The notes below the pieces were generated by a model. That model was not told the origin of the DNA and made no database searches. It was given only the letters and a program-made list of their open reading frames with translations. A stretch of 10,431 nucleotides of DNA from Bacteroidales bacterium (lineage in GTDB: Bacteria; Bacteroidota; Bacteroidia; Bacteroidales; GCA-2748055). Below are positions 6,915 through 10,431 of this stretch, piece after piece (position 1 is the first letter of the stretch; each line of letters starts with the position of its first letter). The stretch lies in NCBI GenBank assembly GCA_024763595.1, contig JANTFK010000077.1, forward strand, positions 1 to 10,431. Reading direction: 5' to 3'. A program made the translations under genes and the position numbers.

Positions 6915-8441
6915 TTATCGTCCAAGTTGTGCCATTCCCCTTTTCATCCGGTCAATCACCTCATTCTTCCCAAGGAAAGCAGCCAGGTCAAAAAGACCAG
7001 GACCTTTTGCTTCCCCCACCAGCAATAGCCTCCATGCATTCATGACAGCTCCCATTCCCCATCCGTTCTCTTCAATGACACCTTTTATCATGGCTTCAAG
7101 AGACGCCGCTGTAAAGGATTCACATTGCTCCAGTGCAAGTGCCAGTGTATCCATCATTTCTGGTGTGCCCTCCTTCCAGCGCTTTTTTACTACAGCAGGA
7201 TCATAAGAATCGGGGGCAACAAAGAAGAACCAGGATTGCTCCCAGATTTCGTGCAGGAAACTGATCCTGGGCTTTATGACGGGTATCAGGATGCTTAGTT
7301 TTGCATCACCAATGGTTACTCCTTTTAATTCCAGAACCGACCGGAAAGGTTTGATCAGCGCTTTATTATCGATATGCTGAATATGCTGATGATTGAACCA
7401 TTTGGCTTTTTCAGGGTCAAACCTGGAACCTGATTTACCCACCTTTTCAAGCTGGAATTGCCGGATCAGCTCATCCAAAGAAAAAAGTTCCTGCTCTGTA
7501 CCCGGATTCCAGCCCAGCAGGGCGAGCATGTTCACACATGCTTCTGGAAGGTACCCTTCTTCTCTGTAACCCGGTGATACTTCCCCGCTGACAGGGTCCT
7601 GCCACTCCAGGGGAAATACAGGAAACCCTCCCTTTTCACCATCCCGTTTGCTTAACTTCCCTTTTCCGGTTGGTTTGAGGATCAGGGGCAAATGGGCAAA
7701 ACCGGGCATCAGGTGCTCCCACCCGAAAGCCCGGTAGAGGGAGACATGCAACGGGAGCGAAGGCAACCACTCCTCACCCCTGATCACATGAGATATGGCC
7801 ATCAGGTTATCATCCACCACATTTGCCAGGTGATAAGTAGGCATACCGTCTGACTTAAAGAGGATCTTATCATCCAGGGTGGAGCTGTTCACCACTACTT
7901 CTCCCCGTACCAGATCCTGCATGACGATCTCCTTCCCGGATTCAAATTTGAACCGGATCACATAAGGTGTACCCGCTGTTATCAACTCCTCCACGGCCTG
8001 CTTATCCATGGTAAGGGAATTATGCAGAGATGCTCTCACACGTGCATCATAAACAAAAGTGTCACCCCTGGATTCATACTCCTTTCGCAGGTTCTCCAGC
8101 TCTTCCGGGGTGTCAAAAGCATAATAGGCAAATCCACTATCAAGCAGTTGCAGGGCATACTGATGATATTGTGCTCTTCGTTCAGACTGCCTGTAGGGGC
8201 CAAATCCGCCTCCCTGTTGCGGTCCTTCATCCGGTTTCAATCCGCACCATTCGAGCGATTCCAGAATATAGGCTTCAGCTCCGGGAACAAACCTGGTCTG
8301 GTCGGTATCTTCAATTCGGAGTACAAAAGTACCACCATGTTTTTTTGCAAACAGATAGTTGAAGAGTGCCGTTCTCATCCCTCCTATATGCAGTGGTCCG
8401 GTAGGACTGGGTGCAAACCTGACCCGTATATTTTGATTCAT
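6915..8441 (-). CDS. gltX: Glutamyl-tRNA synthetase
   Basis: GluRS charges tRNA-Glu with glutamate in the cytoplasm; Glu-tRNA also feeds C5 haem synthesis where that route exists. The product is 508 aa, normal for the family (E. coli 471). Class I motifs are clear: RFAPSPTGPLHIGGMRTA (8-25, HIGG as the HIGH motif), LRIEDTDQTR (41-50), VIRGEEWLPS (219-228) and KLSKRDG (262-268, the KMSKS motif). The all-helical anticodon-binding C-terminus follows. The ATG at 8441 sits directly before the conserved N-terminus (MNQNIRVRFAPSPTG). It leads the gltX-tatD-tcdA unit and has a well placed promoter at 8473-8506. Because the window also encodes GlnRS, this enzyme is probably discriminating, meaning it does not charge tRNA-Gln (inference). 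Confidence 0.97.
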   Translation of the reverse strand: MNQNIRVRFAPSPTGPLHIGGMRTALFNYLFAKKHGGTFVLRIEDTDQTRFVPGAEAYILESLEWCGLKPDEGPQQGGGFGPYRQSERRAQYHQYALQLLDSGFAYYAFDTPEELENLRKEYESRGDTFVYDARVRASLHNSLTMDKQAVEELITAGTPYVIRFKFESGKEIVMQDLVRGEVVVNSSTLDDKILFKSDGMPTYHLANVVDDNLMAISHVIRGEEWLPSLPLHVSLYRAFGWEHLMPGFAHLPLILKPTGKGKLSKRDGEKGGFPVFPLEWQDPVSGEVSPGYREEGYLPEACVNMLALLGWNPGTEQELFSLDELIRQFQLEKVGKSGSRFDPEKAKWFNHQHIQHIDNKALIKPFRSVLELKGVTIGDAKLSILIPVIKPRISFLHEIWEQSWFFFVAPDSYDPAVVKKRWKEGTPEMMDTLALALEQCESFTAASLEAMIKGVIEENGWGMGAVMNAWRLLLVGEAKGPGLFDLAAFLGKNEVIDRMKRGMAQLGR

Positions 8442-8472
8442 TTAATGAAACCTGTTACTTTTCCAGAATAAA

Positions 8473-8506
8473 CAAATATAGAAAATGGATTTGGAGTGAT
8501 GATCAA
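8473..8506 (-). promoter_or_regulatory. Predicted Bacteroidota promoter of the gltX-tatD-tcdA unit
   Basis: On the minus strand, TATATTTG (8473-8480) exactly matches the -7 consensus TAnnTTTG, and a TTG (8504-8506) lies 23 bases upstream, within the 17-23 spacing described for this phylum. The box is 31 bases from the gltX ATG. An imperfect palindrome with arms AGTGA (8495-8499) and TCACT (8508-8512) around TGATCA overlaps the -33 position and might be an operator, or chance. Confidence 0.55.
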
Positions 8507-8544
8507 TTCACTGAATGCTTTTCTTAAAATCCGGTTATTATGCA

Positions 8545-10011
8545 TTACTGGCCGATATGCTGGTCAACAATCCTGGCGGAAGCCAGGCAGAAGGGGATCG
8601 TGCCTCCCGGATGTACGCTCCCTCCCACAAAATAGAGTCCTTTGTACTTCCTGAGGAAATTGGGATGCCTTTCAAATGCAGCCGTCCTGCCGTTAAAGCT
8701 GTTACCAAATATTGCTCCGCGATGAGAAAATGTCCGTTCTTCCAGTGTACGCGGATCGGTCACAAACTCTTTCTGAATATGAGTCTCTAGATTTTCTCTC
8801 AGGATTCTGTTGAGTTTCTTGATGATATTTTCCCGCGCTTTTTCAACCAGCATATCCCAGTCCTGTCCCAGGTTCTCCGGCACGTTGATCATAACACGCC
8901 AGTTTTCTTTCCCGGCAGGAGCATCCCCTTCCACATATTTCGAAGAGATATAGAGATGAACAGTAGGATCATTATAAATCTCCTTCTTCCGGCTCATGAC
9001 CCGGAATTCATCCCTGTAATTTCCCGAGAAAAACAGGTTATGCAGCTGAAGCCGGGGAAAAGTCCCGTCCATGGCCCAGTAAAAAATGATTGCCGAACTG
9101 CTTCTTTCCTTTTTAAATTCCTTAACGGGGAAGGGAATTTCCTCCAACAGGTTCCGGTAGAGAAAATAGACATCCATATCGCTGATAACCACATCCGATG
9201 AAAACAGCCCCGACCTTGTAACCACACCCCTGACTTCATGCCTGTCCATGACCACCTTCTCAACAGGCTGGTTAAAATGCGTAACTACACCAATTTTATC
9301 TGCCAGCTCTTTCAGTCCGTTAACCAGTGAATAGATCCCCTTTTCAGGAAAATAGTTACCATGAACATGTGCCAGATGTGCCATCGCATTGATGGTACCC
9401 GGTGCCCTGAACGGATCAGAGCCATTCAATGTGGCATATTGGTCAAATAGCTGAACCAGGTGACCGGAACTGAAATGCCTGGCATTGATCTCATGCATGG
9501 TGGAAAAGGTATCCAGTTTCCCTGACTGCAACAGAGCGTTGATCAATTTGCCGGATAAAAATGTTCCCCGATGCATAAAGTCCTGGAAAATGAAAAAATC
9601 ACTGCTCCATTCATAGATCTTTCGACTTCTCTCCAGGTGCTGCCTCACCCTTTCAACCGGCTCTCCTGTTGCCAGGTGCATCTCCCTGGCCAGGCGTTCC
9701 GGATCTCCATAGGCATCGAATATGACACCATCTTCAAAAAAACAGCGGCTGTTCACTTCCAGTTTCCGGTAACGTATGGTACGCTTTGTCTCTTCCCCCG
9801 CCATCATGAAGAGCTCCTCTATCTGATCGGGCAGCAGTAACTGTGAGGGTCCTGTGTCCCATCTGTACCCCTGCCATGAGAGGCTTCCCACCTTTCCTCC
9901 CGGCCGGCCGGACTGTTCAAAAAGTGTCACACGGTGACCCCTGCTGGCCAGGCGAATACCTACAGCTAAACCGGCAATACCCGCCCCGATGATATTAATA
10001 TTGTATTTCAA
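8545..10011 (-). CDS. CrtI/CrtD-family carotenoid desaturase (FAD-dependent), CrtD-like
   Basis: This is a 488-aa FAD-dependent carotenoid oxidoreductase. The N-terminal dinucleotide fold has IIGAGIAGLAVG (7-18), the adenine-ribose Glu in LFEQ (30-33) and GRPGGK (35-40), followed by WDTGPS. The C-terminal FAD signature is GLYFVGGSVHPGGTIPFCLASA. Several segments (NGSDPFRAPGTINAMAHLAH, YFPEKGIYSLVNGLKELA, FGNSFNGRTAAFERHPNF) look, from memory of the family, more like Bacteroidota CrtD (1-hydroxycarotenoid 3,4-desaturase) than phytoene desaturase CrtI, so CrtD-like is the better guess. The start is TTG at 10011: no in-frame ATG lies between the upstream stop and the nucleotide-binding loop, and the loop is only six residues in. 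No phytoene synthase or other crt gene is in the window. It ends 103 bases before gltX. The family is sure; the exact substrate is not. Confidence 0.85.
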   Translation of the reverse strand: MKYNINIIGAGIAGLAVGIRLASRGHRVTLFEQSGRPGGKVGSLSWQGYRWDTGPSQLLLPDQIEELFMMAGEETKRTIRYRKLEVNSRCFFEDGVIFDAYGDPERLAREMHLATGEPVERVRQHLERSRKIYEWSSDFFIFQDFMHRGTFLSGKLINALLQSGKLDTFSTMHEINARHFSSGHLVQLFDQYATLNGSDPFRAPGTINAMAHLAHVHGNYFPEKGIYSLVNGLKELADKIGVVTHFNQPVEKVVMDRHEVRGVVTRSGLFSSDVVISDMDVYFLYRNLLEEIPFPVKEFKKERSSSAIIFYWAMDGTFPRLQLHNLFFSGNYRDEFRVMSRKKEIYNDPTVHLYISSKYVEGDAPAGKENWRVMINVPENLGQDWDMLVEKARENIIKKLNRILRENLETHIQKEFVTDPRTLEERTFSHRGAIFGNSFNGRTAAFERHPNFLRKYKGLYFVGGSVHPGGTIPFCLASARIVDQHIGQ

Positions 10012-10188
10012 GCCTGATCTTTTCCGGTACAGTTTTCACAAAGACTAAGGTATGTTTTTTATCATTTGTTTGGGAGACAGAAACTTCTAAATTCGCAATA
10101 AATTGATACTTCCCGCAGTAAGTTGCAAGCTGCGGAAAACTTGAGATAACCAATTATCGATTCATTGTTTATTTATACTTTACAGGAA
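10012..10188. other. Divergent intergenic region between the crtD-like gene and kbl
   Basis: These 177 AT-rich bases lie between two divergent genes, so both promoters should be here. I found no exact TAnnTTTG box; TAGTCTTTG on the minus strand is off by one spacer base. A 6-bp inverted repeat CCGCAG/CTGCGG (10113-10118 and 10130-10135, 11-base loop) is not followed by a T run on either strand, so it is not a terminator and might be a protein-binding site. Confidence 0.35.
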
Positions 10189-10431
10189 ATGTACGGGAAA
10201 ATCAAAAAACATCTGACAACAGAACTGAAAAACATCCGTCAGGCAGGGCTGTTCAAATCCGAAAGGATCATTGCATCCCCACAGGAGGCGGAAATTGAAC
10301 TGGAAACCGGTGAAAAGGTGCTTAATTTCTGTGCCAATAATTACCTGGGATTATCCAACCATCCCGACCTGAATAAGGCAGCCAAAGCGGCGATTGATTC
10401 ACATGGATTCGGCATGTCATCGGTCAGGTTT
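10189..10431 (+). CDS. kbl: Glycine C-acetyltransferase (2-amino-3-ketobutyrate CoA ligase), N-terminal part
   Basis: The first 81 codons run off the right edge. Kbl is a PLP-dependent alpha-oxoamine synthase that splits 2-amino-3-oxobutyrate, made from threonine by threonine dehydrogenase, into glycine and acetyl-CoA. The start MYGKIKKHLTTELKNIRQAG, then ERIIASPQ, VLNFCANNYLGLSNHP (about 46-61) and HGFGMSSVRF (about 72-81) are the characteristic Kbl N-terminus; the FCANNYLGL and GMSSVRF blocks separate it well from KBL-like BioF or serine palmitoyltransferase. The catalytic PLP lysine lies beyond the window. The ATG is preceded by AGGAA almost without spacing, so ribosome binding does not look like a standard Shine-Dalgarno. 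It is divergent from the crtD-like gene. Whether tdh follows cannot be seen. Confidence 0.93.
   Translation, partial: MYGKIKKHLTTELKNIRQAGLFKSERIIASPQEAEIELETGEKVLNFCANNYLGLSNHPDLNKAAKAAIDSHGFGMSSVRF

Noticed and set aside
10113..10135. CCGCAG/CTGCGG inverted repeat as a terminator or riboswitch
   Set aside because: There is no T run on either strand and no riboswitch-like conserved core; at most a weak binding site.
1..10431. CRISPR array, insertion sequence, prophage or novel multi-gene defence system
   Set aside because: I saw no regularly spaced repeats, transposase, integrase or phage genes; apart from the AbiEii fragment and one unassigned small protein, every gene belongs to a known family.

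Overview
The window looks like an ordinary chromosomal stretch from a member of the Bacteroidota (Bacteroidales-like). Four things suggest this: a dedicated glutaminyl-tRNA synthetase beside a separate glutamyl-tRNA synthetase; -7 boxes of the TAnnTTTG type upstream of three transcription units; CrtD-like, FolB, Kbl and beta-barrel proteins whose sequence style matches that phylum; and start codons without strong Shine-Dalgarno sequences. GC is about 48% in a 300-base sample of gltX and about 41% in a 300-base sample of the first gene.

Layout. At the left edge (1-579, +) is the C-terminal part of an AbiEii-type nucleotidyltransferase toxin. It runs toward the 3' end of a tRNA-Cys gene (664-734, -) that has its own terminator (about 621-659). 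Then comes an MscS-type mechanosensitive channel (999-1820, +), convergent and almost abutting with glnS (1830-3518, -). Divergent from glnS are folB (3675-4031, +) and an unrecognised membrane-anchored protein (4136-4633, +). The right half is a minus-strand series: crtD-like carotenoid desaturase (8545-10011), then a tight probable operon gltX-tatD-tcdA (8441 down to 5448), then a small outer-membrane beta-barrel protein (4725-5357) closed by a clear intrinsic terminator. At the right edge kbl (glycine C-acetyltransferase) starts on the + strand and runs out of the window.

How the genes fit together. Much of the content serves translation: tRNA-Cys, GlnRS, GluRS, and TcdA, which matures the t6A37 tRNA modification to its cyclic form. 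The remainder is cofactor synthesis (FolB), threonine/glycine catabolism (Kbl), osmotic protection (MscS), a pigment desaturase and an envelope protein. I see no CRISPR array, insertion sequence, integrase or clearly new system. The accessory signal is the lower-GC AbiEii fragment beside a tRNA 3' end, which could be the edge of a genomic island lying mostly to the left of the window. The genes on which I can say least are the 4136-4633 orphan and the isolated crtD-like gene with a TTG start.
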